A stretch of DNA of 64,000 nt from Candidatus Endonucleibacter bathymodioli (GCA_030674915.1 JASXSV010000007.1:1-64000), one strand, 5' to 3'; numbered from the stretch's first letter, positions 46,540-56,417 are shown. A program made the numbers and translations. The notes: a model not told the origin generated them from the letters alone.

Positions 46540-46716
46540 CTAACAGTTTCATTACTGGTAATACCCAGCAAAAGACATTGCTCCAGTGTTTAGTTGCTCA
46601 CCATGGTGGATGAATTGGCAAGAGTGTTGCCACCTCGAATATTGTCTAATTTCTCTTGATAGAACCCATAACACCGTTGACCTTGAAGTCATCAATAAAA
46701 ATGGATCTATACCGAG

Positions 46717-47070
46717 TCACACCAGCAACAAGAATGCTGTTACCCCACTCAATATCAAGGTACCCCCATAACAAAGAACTTTTACCGCAATACTTGGATG
46801 AAAGCCAAAATCATGGGATCCATGATAAATTCGGTGAATACAAGCCCAATATGAAGGGATCAGAATGGCCATCAATGCAATCTTACCAATCCAATTATTT
46901 AGAATAAACTCGGAAACTCTTTCATAGGATAAGGCTGAAGCTGGAATAATCTCAAGAGGAACCCCCAAGCCGACAACTAAAATTAGCGCAGGAAAAGCAA
47001 AGGCTATTATTGCTCCCCCAGCACCAAACAAACTCCATAGCAATGGCTCAATGTGACGTTTATGGCTCAT
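46717..47070 (-). CDS. frdD: Fumarate reductase membrane subunit D
   Basis: Seen: 117 residues from MSHKRHIEPLLWSLFGAGG, three membrane helices, including ALSYERV and HRIYHGSHDFG, as in FrdD. Known: with FrdC it anchors the FrdAB catalytic dimer and helps pass electrons from menaquinol to fumarate. The start at 47070 overlaps the frdC stop as ATGA, so translation is coupled. The open frame extends 15 bases upstream, but this start fits better. Last gene of the operon. Confidence 0.93.
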   Translation of the reverse strand: MSHKRHIEPLLWSLFGAGGAIIAFAFPALILVVGLGVPLEIIPASALSYERVSEFILNNWIGKIALMAILIPSYWACIHRIYHGSHDFGFHPSIAVKVLCYGGTLILSGVTAFLLLV

Positions 47071-47462
47071 ACACCTACCCCCCAAATTACCGCTGTCAGT
47101 ATCACTATAGAGACTACAGCAAACACCACGTAACTAACGACGATAACCGTTTTATCCGCGACCATTTTACGAAGCTGCTGGGGCATAACTCTAGGACACA
47201 TAGCGATAAAAGTTGTAGAGTGATAAAGGGTCATCCCCAAAGTCACTACTGCAAAAAGAATCATCAATGGATGCCCTTGAAAATTCAGCCAGCTCTCCCA
47301 TGCATCTGCACCAGCTTTTAACTGCAACAAACCAACGAACAAATTTATCCCGTACAGACCATCAAATACGCAGGACAACTCCCGTATCATGTAACTTCGA
47401 TAAAATGGATGATCCAGAAACCACGTGCGCTTCATTGGGCGCACAAAAGGCCGACGACTCAT
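47067..47462 (-). CDS. frdC: Fumarate reductase membrane subunit C
   Basis: Seen: 131 residues beginning MSRRPFVRPMKRTWFLDHPFYRSYMIRE, which aligns with E. coli FrdC ([23 protein letters not shown]). Three membrane helices. Known: membrane anchor and quinol site of the fumarate reductase complex. It overlaps frdB by 4 bases and frdD by 4 bases. The presence of C and D of this size, rather than cytochrome b subunits, identifies the complex as Frd and not Sdh. Confidence 0.94.
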   Translation of the reverse strand: MSRRPFVRPMKRTWFLDHPFYRSYMIRELSCVFDGLYGINLFVGLLQLKAGADAWESWLNFQGHPLMILFAVVTLGMTLYHSTTFIAMCPRVMPQQLRKMVADKTVIVVSYVVFAVVSIVILTAVIWGVGV

Positions 47463-48211
47463 TGCTTAGCTCCTTTACGTGGCATCACAAAAGACAGAGC
47501 CCAATCTTGTGAACCCTTCAGCTTATTCTGATTTATAGCAGCTGCAGGATCAACATTTTTTGGGCAAACCTCAGAGCAATACCCCACAAACGTACATGAC
47601 CATACACCATTTTTACTTTGAATAACCTCGGTTCTCTGGTCATAGCCATCATCGCGGGAATCGAGATTATAACGATGCCCCAAGGCAATAGCAGCAGGCC
47701 CAGCGAACAAAGGATTCAACCCCATCTGTGGGCAGGCCGAATAACACAGCATACAGTTAATACACATAGAAAATTGTTTGTACAACCCCATTTGCTCAGG
47801 AGTCTGCTTGTACACGCCTTCTTTAATCGGCTTTTCCATTGCATTAATAATATATGGTTTCACAGACTCTATCTTCTTGATAAAGTCCTCCGCATCAACA
47901 ATCAAATCTTTCTCTATAGGGAAATGAGCCAGTGGCTCAACCTTAACGGTTTCTGGGTAATAATCTCGCAAAAAAGTTTCACACGCCAACTTGGGAATTC
48001 CATTAATTACCATGCCACAGCTACCACAAATAGCCATACGACATGACCAACGATAAGCAAGACTAGAGTCTTTTTCGTCTTTTATATGCTCAAGCACGTC
48101 CAGCATGGACCAATCTTCAATATAAGGAATATCAAAACTGTTATAGCTTGGTTTATCATCTGCTTCTGGATTATAACGCAGAATCTCAATGGTCATGGTC
48201 TTATGGGTCAT
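47459..48211 (-). CDS. frdB: Fumarate reductase iron-sulfur subunit
   Basis: Seen: 250 residues from MTHKTMTIEILRYNPE. Ferredoxin-type ligands are in WSCRMAICGSCGMVING with a later Cys (2Fe-2S), then CINCMLCYSACP and CTFVGYCSEVCPKNVDP for the 4Fe-4S and 3Fe-4S centres. Known: it conducts electrons from FrdCD to FrdA. The frame opens 6 bases earlier with TTG, but the ATG at 48211 has AAAGAG upstream. The ATGA overlap with frdC indicates coupled translation. Confidence 0.95.
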   Translation of the reverse strand: MTHKTMTIEILRYNPEADDKPSYNSFDIPYIEDWSMLDVLEHIKDEKDSSLAYRWSCRMAICGSCGMVINGIPKLACETFLRDYYPETVKVEPLAHFPIEKDLIVDAEDFIKKIESVKPYIINAMEKPIKEGVYKQTPEQMGLYKQFSMCINCMLCYSACPQMGLNPLFAGPAAIALGHRYNLDSRDDGYDQRTEVIQSKNGVWSCTFVGYCSEVCPKNVDPAAAINQNKLKGSQDWALSFVMPRKGAKQ

Positions 48212-48237
48212 TAGCAAATCTCTTTACTTTCTACATT

Positions 48238-49998
48238 TCATTTTTCGGCTTCGGACCCGTACACACGCTTAGCTGGCAGATATCGAGTCACATTAACTTT
48301 TTCATACTCTCGCCTTGGCTCGGCATTACCATCATAATATGTCAAAGTATGCGTAAGAAAACTATCATCATCACGCTGCTCAAAGCCATCAATGCGCTGG
48401 TGTGAACCTCGTGACTCTTTCCGATGAAGAGCACCAACTGCCATGCAATGAGACACAACCAAAGAGCTTTCCAACTCAAAAGCCTGCAAAAGCTCCGTGT
48501 TAAAAACCTTACTTTCATCTTCCACTTTTATTTTAAGAAAACGTCCACGTAACTCCGCCAGTTTATCAACGCCTTCCTGCATTTCTTCCCCAGTACGATA
48601 AATACCAAAACAACGCTCCATCGTCTGCGTCATTTCATGACGGATATGTGATGCTTTCTCATCACCTTTAGCATTCCGCAAACGTTCAATGCTTGCCAAA
48701 TGACCATTCGCATGATCCAACAGTTTCTTTTCATCAGACATAACGCTACGTTTAGCAAAGTCCGCAGCATGCTCACCAGCAACCCTACCAAATACCACAA
48801 TTTCAGCCAGAGAGTTAGAACCCAGACGATTGGCACCGTGCAAACCAACACTAGAACATTCACCAACCGCATATAAACCACTAATATCTGTGGCACAATT
48901 AATATCAGCACGGATACCTCCCATAGTGTAATGTACCGCAGGCCGCACTGGTACTGGCTGCTGCACGGGATCAACACCTGCGTATTTTTTAGCTAAAGAG
49001 CAAATCAGCGGCAGACGCTCCATCAGTTTTTTCTCTCCCAGATGTCGCATATCAAGATACACGGCATCCCCCAAAGGTGTCTCAACAGTTCGCCCTTTGC
49101 ACTGCTCATGCCAAAACGCCTGAGAAAGTTTGTCCCGTGGCCCCAACTCCATATATTTGTTTTTAGGCTGACCGGCAGGAGTCTCTGGCCCCAAGCCATA
49201 ATCCTGAAGATAACGATAGCCATCCTTGTTTAGCAGAACACCCCCTTCGCCACGACAACCTTCGGTCATTAAAACACCAGAACCGGGCAGACCCGTAGGA
49301 TGATACTGAACAAACTCCATGTCTCGCAGAGGGGCGCCAGCACGGAGCGCCATACCATGACCGTCCCCAGTAACAATAGCTCCGTTAGTATTAAATCGGA
49401 AAACACGTCCTGAGCCACCAGAAGCAAAAACAACCGATTTGGCTAGAAAAACTTTCGGCTCTCCTGTTTTAATCTCAATGGCGACGACACCCTGAGCTCG
49501 ACCATCTTCAACAATCAAATCTGTAGCAAAATATTCATCAAAGCGTTCGATAGAAGGGAATTTAATAGAGGTCTGATACAGTGTATGCAGCATATGAAAC
49601 CCAGTCTTGTCAGCAGCAAACCAGGTTCTCTCTATTTTCATTCCACCAAAAGCACGCACATTAATACTGCCGTCATCTTTACGATTCCAAGGGCAGCCCC
49701 AGTGCTCAAGGCAAACCATTTCTTCTGCTGCATTGCCAACAAAGTAGTCCACCACATCCTGATCACAAAGCCAATCTCCCCCAGACACAGTATCTTGAAA
49801 ATGGTTCTCCAGCGAGTCATGATCCTGAATAACACCCGCAGATCCTCCTTCCGCAGCTACTGTATGGCTTCTCATGGGGTATACTTTTGAAAGCAGCGCC
49901 ACTTTCAGACTAGGGTCTTTCTCCGCAACAGCTATAGCCGCTCTTAAACCAGCGCCACCAGCCCCTACTATCGCTACATCGACCTTAATCACCTGCAT
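48238..49998 (-). CDS. frdA: Fumarate reductase flavoprotein subunit
   Basis: Seen: 586 residues. FAD-binding VAIVGAGGAGLRAA, the covalent flavin His45 in PMRSHTVAAEGG, substrate-binding QYHPTGLPGSGVLMTEGCRGEGG, HYTMGGIRAD and SVGLHGANRLGSNSL. Known: it reduces fumarate to succinate at the end of anaerobic respiration in the cytoplasm. First of four co-directional genes, with AGAGG before the ATG. Inferred: the organism can respire fumarate under low oxygen, plausible inside host tissue. Confidence 0.96.
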   Translation of the reverse strand: MQVIKVDVAIVGAGGAGLRAAIAVAEKDPSLKVALLSKVYPMRSHTVAAEGGSAGVIQDHDSLENHFQDTVSGGDWLCDQDVVDYFVGNAAEEMVCLEHWGCPWNRKDDGSINVRAFGGMKIERTWFAADKTGFHMLHTLYQTSIKFPSIERFDEYFATDLIVEDGRAQGVVAIEIKTGEPKVFLAKSVVFASGGSGRVFRFNTNGAIVTGDGHGMALRAGAPLRDMEFVQYHPTGLPGSGVLMTEGCRGEGGVLLNKDGYRYLQDYGLGPETPAGQPKNKYMELGPRDKLSQAFWHEQCKGRTVETPLGDAVYLDMRHLGEKKLMERLPLICSLAKKYAGVDPVQQPVPVRPAVHYTMGGIRADINCATDISGLYAVGECSSVGLHGANRLGSNSLAEIVVFGRVAGEHAADFAKRSVMSDEKKLLDHANGHLASIERLRNAKGDEKASHIRHEMTQTMERCFGIYRTGEEMQEGVDKLAELRGRFLKIKVEDESKVFNTELLQAFELESSLVVSHCMAVGALHRKESRGSHQRIDGFEQRDDDSFLTHTLTYYDGNAEPRREYEKVNVTRYLPAKRVYGSEAEK

Positions 49999-50342
49999 TA
50001 TATAACCTCTGTAATCTGCTGTCCGGTTACCAAAATAATGACAGCGTACCCGTCTTGTTTTACACCAAACTATCGGTTTTATGTACTGCTTTTACGCACC
50101 TATCCTGCACAACATGGTTTCGGCACACCACAGAATACCAAAAATATTGTGTCTTTGCGAATATTCACGACAATAGCGGCCAACCCATAAATCGTTTAAT
50201 TTTTGGGGCGAGTCCGACCAGCCAACAACCTCAAGCACATTTAACTAAGGTAAATTGGTAGGACAGTGGTGACATGAAGAGTTTAGGCTTAGTGTAAAGG
50301 TTTTTTGCCCGAATATTATCGACTTTGTTAAGTTCTAAAATC
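49999..50342. other. Promoter region of frdABCD
   Basis: About 340 bases between frdA and the TyrP-like gene's 3' end. No gene recognised. An FNR-type site would be expected here, but I could not find a convincing TTGAT-N4-ATCAA. Confidence 0.4.
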
Positions 50343-51548
50343 TCACAACATAAAAACTGTTATCAACTGAGCCAGAATAACAGCTAACCCAAAAACAAAA
50401 CAAGCTACCAAGAGCCAGTTACCAGCAGGTGCCCGATAATCACCGGTCAGACCTTTTTTCCGCAATACCCAAACAATGGCTACTGGTAACAACACTGCAA
50501 GAAATGACAAGGCAATAGCCGCATATCCGAGCGCAGCGACAAACCCTTCTGGGAAAAAAAACGCAAATCCCGCCGGGGGGAAAAAAGTGAGAACAGCTGT
50601 CTGACAACGCCCTATTGTAGAATCAGTACGCCGAAAAAAGCTGGCAACATAATGAAATAAACCAAGGGCAACACCCAATACAGAAGTAAGAAGCGCCATA
50701 TCTGAGAACGTAAACAAGAACGTTTTTATATGTGCATATTGACCTACCTCAGACAACTTAAGTAACAGGTCTTCAATGGAACCATCAGAGCCTCTCTGTC
50801 CCAGCCAATCCTGATGCAAATTACCAATAGAGACCGCCAACCAAATAACATAGAAAAATAAAGAAAGCACAGTGCCAAAAATAAAGACTCGTGGCAACAT
50901 GCTAACATTGTCACGCTCATAGAAAATCACACTAGGAACACTGCCATGATAACCAAATGAAGTGAAAATAATAGGTATTGCAACCCATATATGGTCAAGG
51001 GATAAGCTGTAACTGGATAAATATTCGTGTTTTACGTTAGGCAAAAGACAAGCTGCAGCAATACAAAAAGCCACCAGCATCAATAAAAACAAGAACCTAT
51101 TAGTGAGATCCACCGCACGCGTACCATAAGAAACAATAGCACCCGCAATCAAAACAAAAATTATGGTAGCTATAGGACTTGTAATTTCAACACTAAATAA
51201 CACTCTGAATGCATCATTAACCAGCCTCCCACCGCCAACAATATAAGCCGCCATCAAGGAATAAAACAGCCCAAGAGAGGCTAATGTTGCAATCGTTTTT
51301 CCAGTCTTTCCCAAGGTTTGGCCGGCCATCACATAGAGACTGCTTCCCTTCCCTATAATGAGATTTGCCTCAAGCATCAATAATGCTGCCAATGTCATAA
51401 AAAAAGCGATAACAACAAAAATAAACAGTGCCGGCAAGAAGCCTATATAGGTAGTTACTATCGGTAGTGCCAGCATTCCAGCGCCTATCGCCGTTCCTGC
51501 CAGAAGAAGCGCACTACCCCAAAAATGAGTACTACCTGAAGTGGACAT
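50343..51548 (-). CDS. tyrP: Aromatic amino acid (tyrosine/tryptophan) permease, TyrP/Mtr family
   Basis: Seen: 401 residues, about 11 membrane helices, starting FWGSALLLAGTAIGAGMLALPI (the GTxIGAGMLALP hallmark of the HAAAP family), with FTSFGYHGSVPS and GVALGLFHYV further on. Known: these proton symporters import Tyr or Trp. The exact substrate cannot be read from sequence, so the symbol is by resemblance to TyrP. Such carriers are frequent in intracellular bacteria that scavenge amino acids. Isolated gene, with two MITE-like copies upstream. Confidence 0.82.
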   Translation of the reverse strand: MSTSGSTHFWGSALLLAGTAIGAGMLALPIVTTYIGFLPALFIFVVIAFFMTLAALLMLEANLIIGKGSSLYVMAGQTLGKTGKTIATLASLGLFYSLMAAYIVGGGRLVNDAFRVLFSVEITSPIATIIFVLIAGAIVSYGTRAVDLTNRFLFLLMLVAFCIAAACLLPNVKHEYLSSYSLSLDHIWVAIPIIFTSFGYHGSVPSVIFYERDNVSMLPRVFIFGTVLSLFFYVIWLAVSIGNLHQDWLGQRGSDGSIEDLLLKLSEVGQYAHIKTFLFTFSDMALLTSVLGVALGLFHYVASFFRRTDSTIGRCQTAVLTFFPPAGFAFFFPEGFVAALGYAAIALSFLAVLLPVAIVWVLRKKGLTGDYRAPAGNWLLVACFVFGLAVILAQLITVFML

Positions 51549-51620
51549 TTTATACCTATATCAATATCTGTATTTGTGTCATTAGCGTCATCAACACATA
51601 CGTAAAAACCATGAAGTTTT

Positions 51621-51750
51621 TATACCAGCTTTCTTTAAAGGTGAGGGTAGAAGACAAACCAGCAAAGCCTTCCTAAACTTAAGAAAATCAGGTATTGAGG
51701 CACTAGGGAGCAATCAACAACTTCATACTTTCAATGAAAACGAGTATATA
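51621..51750 (+). repeat. MITE-like element, full length
   Basis: From TATACCAGCTTTCTTTAAAG through GTAGAAGACAAACCAGC to CTTTCAATGAAAACGAGTAT. First of two adjacent copies. Confidence 0.75.
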
Positions 51751-51830
51751 CTGATACACGTAACACCTACAAAATATAGGGTGACTTTTTGATAGTTGCA
51801 AATTAATAAATACTGTCGAAAGAAACAACT

Positions 51831-51954
51831 ATAGCAGCTGCCCTTTAAGATGTGCGTAGGAGACAAACGAAGAAATCCCATAAGCCTACAAATAGTAGGT
51901 ATTAGGGTGAGTTAGAACAGTCAACAACCCCATACCTTAAGGATAACTGGTATA
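51831..51954 (+). repeat. MITE-like element, full length
   Basis: ATAGCAGCTGCCCTTTAAG, GTAGGAGACAAACGAAG, CCCATAAGCCTACAAATAG, GAACAGTCAACAACCCC and AAGGATAACTGGTATA. One of the clearest copies. Confidence 0.8.
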
Positions 51955-52002
51955 CAAAAATCCCAGATTAAAGAGTGGAACTTTTTACTTACCTCATTAA
52001 CC

Positions 52003-53037
52003 TTATTTAGGCTCTACCGTAACCGTAACCGTATCCGTATAAATACCATCTTGTACACTATCCGCTTTATCCTGTAGCACACGGATACCTATAGCTCCAG
52101 TGTTCCCAGCACCACAATCAGGAGCTGAGCTCCCTAAATAATTTCTGTTATTATTTAAGTATCTGGCACGACTCCTATAAGAAACACTCTTAATAGATGC
52201 AATCTTGTTCTCAAAAGCCAGATCATACCGCAACTCAGCGTTACTACTACTTACCAGCTTAAATTTACCAGAACCACCCGTGTTACTATCCGTAACTTTA
52301 ACCGTGTATTCAAAGGGTGCATTGCTAAGAGAGACACAGAAACTCATTTCGCTTTGATAGTATCTACCGACTTTATTTCTATCAGAAATAACAATGTCTT
52401 TTAACTTAGAAATCTGAATAGTAGGAGGAATTTTGACTCGTGGTAATACTTCCTTATCCTCAGAAACGCCTACAGGATTCAAAGACTTATCTAACGCCTG
52501 ACCCACAATATAAAAAGAAAAAATGAATTTTGGATCTTTCCTCAACTCACTTCTTAAGTTATCCGCATCAATATCTATAGCAAACTCAGCCACGAGCGGG
52601 TAATCATGATGCTGACTCGAAAACTTAGCAACATCACCTAATGTAAAAGTACCTGTCGATGGTTTGCTTTCTGGCTGAGAATATTTTATTGAAGGCTTAA
52701 TATAGTGCTGAATTGATGCAGCCCTATTACCAAGACTAATACCACTTCCATGTATGCCGGCACGATCAGCAATTACAAAATTGTAGTCTTCTTCGTTACC
52801 AGCCAACTTAAAATTTACTTTGAATACATAGTGAACCTTTGATGCACCAATAGGAAGCTCAACATCAGGTGCCTCAACATTTATAATCTTCAGATCTGCA
52901 CGCACTAAACCAGAGACTAATAATAATGGCACTAACCATAGCCAACACCTACGCCAACTCTTCCAGCACCCTGCTCTTTTACCACTGAGCCAAGATGCAA
53001 AAATAACTACTACTGCAAAAATACATGACTCACCCAT
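52003..53037 (-). CDS. Pilus tip adhesin-like protein, last gene of the pilus operon
   Basis: Seen: 344 residues with an N-terminal hydrophobic signal (WLWLVPLLLVSGLVRA) preceded by a long basic stretch (GKRAGCWKSWRRC). The C-terminal half ends with GIYTDTVTVTVEP, the same terminal beta-strand pattern as the two pilins (YADTVTLLIT, YADTVVLVIA). The N-terminal half is a separate beta-rich domain. Known: in alpha-type fimbriae (CFA/I, CS1) the tip adhesin has an N-terminal adhesin domain and a C-terminal pilin domain and follows the usher. The start lies 2 bases after the usher stop, with GAGG upstream. Inferred: tip subunit that contacts the host. Its ligand is unknown. Confidence 0.65.
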   Translation of the reverse strand: MGESCIFAVVVIFASWLSGKRAGCWKSWRRCWLWLVPLLLVSGLVRADLKIINVEAPDVELPIGASKVHYVFKVNFKLAGNEEDYNFVIADRAGIHGSGISLGNRAASIQHYIKPSIKYSQPESKPSTGTFTLGDVAKFSSQHHDYPLVAEFAIDIDADNLRSELRKDPKFIFSFYIVGQALDKSLNPVGVSEDKEVLPRVKIPPTIQISKLKDIVISDRNKVGRYYQSEMSFCVSLSNAPFEYTVKVTDSNTGGSGKFKLVSSSNAELRYDLAFENKIASIKSVSYRSRARYLNNNRNYLGSSAPDCGAGNTGAIGIRVLQDKADSVQDGIYTDTVTVTVEPK

Positions 53038-53039
53038 TA

Positions 53040-55637
53040 CTAATCCTCTAGAGCCTCTGATAAGTTATCGTCCCCATCGTCCCCATCGTCCCCATCCTGT
53101 ACCGGCTCTGATAAGTCCTCATCCTGTACCGGCTCTGATAAAGAAAACTCCATATTCTCCAGCTCAACGGTTCCCATACTTAACACCCCTTCACTACGAT
53201 CTTCCGGCAACTTCAGTTTAATAACTTTTCCATCTCTTAACACGACACTAATGGCGTCTGCGTCTGAAGGGACTTCAATCTGGAACAAACCATAGTCATC
53301 CGTATTCGCAGAGTGAAGCCCTCCTTTAATAGCAGCCCCCATTACTGCCTTACCTTTAAACAATAACCGGCCAAACAACAATTTTAGGGAAGTAGCTTTG
53401 TACTCTAAAGATACAACATTACCGGGATACAGAGTCACCGTGCGCTCCCGTTCATCAAATTCATACAGGGCATCACTAGTAGGTGAAATACTTACAGTAT
53501 ACTGCCGATAAGGTGCTAGCCCCACTAAGGAGGGACGGCCCGCCACTGCATAACTTCGTCGCTGACCGTCAATAGCAACATCAAATACATCACCCTCAGA
53601 CCCTTTAACATTAATTATTAAAGCGCTTTCAGAAATATTCTCGCCTCCTATAGCCATATGCTCACTATTAGCCATAAAGCTGCTATTAAAACTGACACCA
53701 TAGTTGGTGTTTGTACTCCCACCCGCCACAACATGGTTCAAAGAAAGACCCCCTCTCCCCCAACTACTAGCTGCTTCAAGCTGCATATCATAACGCTCTT
53801 CACCCGTGCCTACTTCCGCACCAACATCAGCCCGAATAGCGCTATCAAATAGACTCTTACTATCCCAAGATACAGAAGTTCTCAACCGTTCACTGCTTTT
53901 CTCCCCCCGGTCATTCCATGTGTGCTCTGCTAGTGGAGTAGTCCTCCATGTCCAACGTTCATCTCGCAGACGGAAGCTAAAGGATAGCATCGCTATTTTG
54001 TCTTCCAACGACTGACTATACGTAGCTTCCATATCAACATCCAGATTATGTGCCCGGTAAACTCGCGCATGATAACCAGCAGCGTGGGTACGTATAACCG
54101 GATTAGCTGCACCGGTAGTATTTTCAGTGAAATTTTCACTAAAACGATAATTAGCAGTGCCACTAAAAAATGGTACTGACATAGAAACACTGCTTTGACG
54201 AAACGAAATTCCAAGCAATGCTGGATCATCGCTAGTATTGCTAATCTGGTTATAGCCCTTGTTCCATAGTTGCCGATGACCTGCACTTACAGACAATTTT
54301 CCTAAATACACGTGGCTAATAACATTAAAACCATAAGCATTCTTACTATCCACCATTACTGACGGTGAAATTTCATAACGATAACCCGTATGAAAAATCC
54401 CTAGCTCCACCAGCCCATTACCTTTATTTATAGCCGAGCTCACACTAGCTGCAAGGGTATTAGTCAACCTTCGGCTAACTCCTGCTCGTGCCAATAACTG
54501 ATTGGTTTCATTCGGTAAAACTGTTCCTCTGTTACTATCCAGAACCTTTCCCGCTTCTATAAAATAGAGCCACTCTCCCTCCGGAGGCAGCCCAAATTGT
54601 TTAGCAAAGAAACGAGTTTCTGTTCTAATCACCATACCTTGATCATCTATAATTTTTATCTCTACATCATAGACTCCACTAGGAAAGGAGGAAGTATCCA
54701 GTTGCTGACTTCCTGCTTCAAAAAAATAAGATGTAATCAAACGGCTATCTTTATAGGCTTCTACACGACCACGGGTAGAAAGAAATACATCTAGCGGCAT
54801 TCCCCCAGAATAACCAGTATCAGTACGGGTTCTATCGGAACTACCCAAATGAGCGCCAGCAAGGGTTTGATTAGGAGTGAAGCTCAGACCAAACCCCTCA
54901 CTAGAGATAATGCCAGCTCTATAACTAACACCTTCAAATTCACGCTGACCGTAAAGGGAGTTTACAGAAAAGTGCTGAGCCTTAGAATAATCCCAGCTAC
55001 CATACAAACTGTTTTCTTCCTTAGCAATAGCACTGGTTCCATAAAGAGTATAATCCTCATTGTTAGCCGTATTATTACTGCTGCGTGTGCCAGCGACAGC
55101 TGCCGAAAGATTTTGTGTAGCAGAATAACCACCATCAGAGGGCGGCAAGTACTTACTGATAGTAATTTCACGAGTCATAAGAAAGTCACGGCTTACAAAG
55201 ATGTCCACCCTAAAGCGGCTTTCATCAAAAATGACACTGACAATAGCTGGCGTCATAACCCCGCAAACATCGTCCTTTTCCGGAGAGCAAATCTTATCTG
55301 AATTAGTTTGAATTTCACCAGTTATGGCTTCTTGAACAAGAGGCGGGTTACTTATATCTCCAATCTTCCGGACAATCCGAGCAGGATCAGAGAAAATAAT
55401 AGTTTTAGCGGTATAGGTTACCAACTGCGACCCTAAGTAGCGATTACCATAATAAATATCCACCAAGGAACGCTGGGGTTTTGATAACTCTTCAAAACCT
55501 TTGGGCACAATATCCTGTGCAAGAAAAATAGGGCTATCATCTGCACCCTTTACAGCATCACAACCTCCATTAGCAGTATAAAAAACTATAAATAAAGCAA
55601 AGCTCCACAACCCCGAAAAACGCCCTGCTATTGTCAT
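53040..55637 (-). CDS. Outer-membrane usher, TcfC/CS1 (alpha-fimbrial) type
   Basis: Seen: 865 residues from MTIAGRFSGLWSFALF (signal peptide). PLDVFLSTRGRVEAYKDSRLI and YFFEAGSQQLDTSSFPSGVYDVEI, then ETRFFAKQFGLPPEGEWLYF are the TcfC-like plug/beta-sandwich signature. A long barrel follows and a CS1-type C-terminal domain (FGRLLFKGKAVMGAAIKGG). Known: it secretes and assembles pilus subunits delivered by a periplasmic chaperone. The open frame extends 150 bases upstream through a 15-bp tandem repeat that would encode repeated CVLLC, but GAGAAG before ATG 55637 and the signal peptide mark the real start. The tail has short repeats (SEPVQD twice, GDD three times). Confidence 0.85.
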   Translation of the reverse strand: MTIAGRFSGLWSFALFIVFYTANGGCDAVKGADDSPIFLAQDIVPKGFEELSKPQRSLVDIYYGNRYLGSQLVTYTAKTIIFSDPARIVRKIGDISNPPLVQEAITGEIQTNSDKICSPEKDDVCGVMTPAIVSVIFDESRFRVDIFVSRDFLMTREITISKYLPPSDGGYSATQNLSAAVAGTRSSNNTANNEDYTLYGTSAIAKEENSLYGSWDYSKAQHFSVNSLYGQREFEGVSYRAGIISSEGFGLSFTPNQTLAGAHLGSSDRTRTDTGYSGGMPLDVFLSTRGRVEAYKDSRLITSYFFEAGSQQLDTSSFPSGVYDVEIKIIDDQGMVIRTETRFFAKQFGLPPEGEWLYFIEAGKVLDSNRGTVLPNETNQLLARAGVSRRLTNTLAASVSSAINKGNGLVELGIFHTGYRYEISPSVMVDSKNAYGFNVISHVYLGKLSVSAGHRQLWNKGYNQISNTSDDPALLGISFRQSSVSMSVPFFSGTANYRFSENFTENTTGAANPVIRTHAAGYHARVYRAHNLDVDMEATYSQSLEDKIAMLSFSFRLRDERWTWRTTPLAEHTWNDRGEKSSERLRTSVSWDSKSLFDSAIRADVGAEVGTGEERYDMQLEAASSWGRGGLSLNHVVAGGSTNTNYGVSFNSSFMANSEHMAIGGENISESALIINVKGSEGDVFDVAIDGQRRSYAVAGRPSLVGLAPYRQYTVSISPTSDALYEFDERERTVTLYPGNVVSLEYKATSLKLLFGRLLFKGKAVMGAAIKGGLHSANTDDYGLFQIEVPSDADAISVVLRDGKVIKLKLPEDRSEGVLSMGTVELENMEFSLSEPVQDEDLSEPVQDGDDGDDGDDNLSEALED

Positions 55638-55677
55638 AATACTTCTCAACAACAACCAATACTCCATTACGCAATAC

Positions 55678-55743
55678 CAACACAATAAAACACAACACAA
55701 TAAAACACAACACAATAAAACACAATACAATAAAACACAATCA
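55678..55743. repeat. 15-bp tandem repeat upstream of the usher start
   Basis: Four tandem copies of CAACACAATAAAACA, the last with one change (CAATACAATAAAACA). It lies 40 to 105 bases upstream of the usher ATG, between the pilin-2 gene and the usher. Confidence 0.85.
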
Positions 55744-55871
55744 CCAAAGAGGCGAGCGCTGAATTGCCAAGCCCCTTTAGTATACATGGCAAAATTTTAT
55801 AATTTCTAAATGACAGTTCCTTTGTACAACCAATGCCTATGCAACATACAACATAACTATACTATGTACTC

Positions 55872-56417
55872 CTAAAGAGGGGTAATTAGCAGGGTGACAG
55901 TATCCGCATAAGCACCGTCAGGAAGGTTACTTGGCAACGTTCCAAGATCTATGCCCAGTGTAGTTGTCTGATGCGGTACCGTACAGGTATTAACACCCTT
56001 GTTCATGTCCGACTGAGTTGCATAAACGCCATTACCTACAGCCCCGTTACCAAGTTCACCTGCGCCCCACGTATCAATTATAGTAGGTGTCGCCTTGTCT
56101 GTCAGTTTAAGCTTATAAGGAATCTTTATAGCCCCACCCGAGGCTCCAAGCTCAAAGTTGCCGCTCGTGCTGGTAACAGTCATACTAAGAGTAGCGGCAG
56201 TACTACCAGTACAAAAATCATAACCTCCTGTCAGCTTACTTGGACCCAAGTCGATATCCACCATACCCCATATCCTAGCCGCGGCACCTTGAACGAAGTT
56301 CACTTCCATAATACCAGAACTAGTCTCGCCAATTACCCCTTGAGTGGCAGCCATAGCTACAGTTGACATAAGAGTCATAGCCCCAACCAATGCTAGCGTT
56401 TTAGTTTTTTTAAACAT
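55872..56417 (-). CDS. Pilin subunit 2 (alpha-fimbrial/SCPU-like)
   Basis: Seen: 181 residues, signal peptide MFKKTKTLALVGAMTLMSTVAMA, then ATQGVIGETSSGIMEVNF and RIWGMVDIDLG. It ends with DGAYADTVTLLITPL. Two Cys (FCTG and NTCTVP) could form one disulfide. Known: major pilins of this type donate an N-terminal strand to the next subunit. It shares the opening (TQGxxGxxSxGxxxxxFxQGAxxRIWG) and the end with the pilin at 57018. GTG or the adjacent ATG may start it, and GAGGAAG is upstream. Located between pilin 1 and the usher on the same strand. Confidence 0.8.
   Translation of the reverse strand: MFKKTKTLALVGAMTLMSTVAMAATQGVIGETSSGIMEVNFVQGAAARIWGMVDIDLGPSKLTGGYDFCTGSTAATLSMTVTSTSGNFELGASGGAIKIPYKLKLTDKATPTIIDTWGAGELGNGAVGNGVYATQSDMNKGVNTCTVPHQTTTLGIDLGTLPSNLPDGAYADTVTLLITPL

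Larger units (their letters stand above)
51549..52002. other. Intergenic region with two MITE-like elements
   Basis: Contains full copies at 51621-51750 and 51831-51954 in the same orientation, 80 bases apart. No gene. It separates the TyrP-like gene from the 3' end of the pilus operon. Confidence 0.6.

Noticed and set aside
52003-53037. Possibility that this is the missing pilus chaperone
   Set aside because: Its C-terminal strand pattern matches the pilins and its length (344) exceeds the usual chaperone size, so tip adhesin is more likely.
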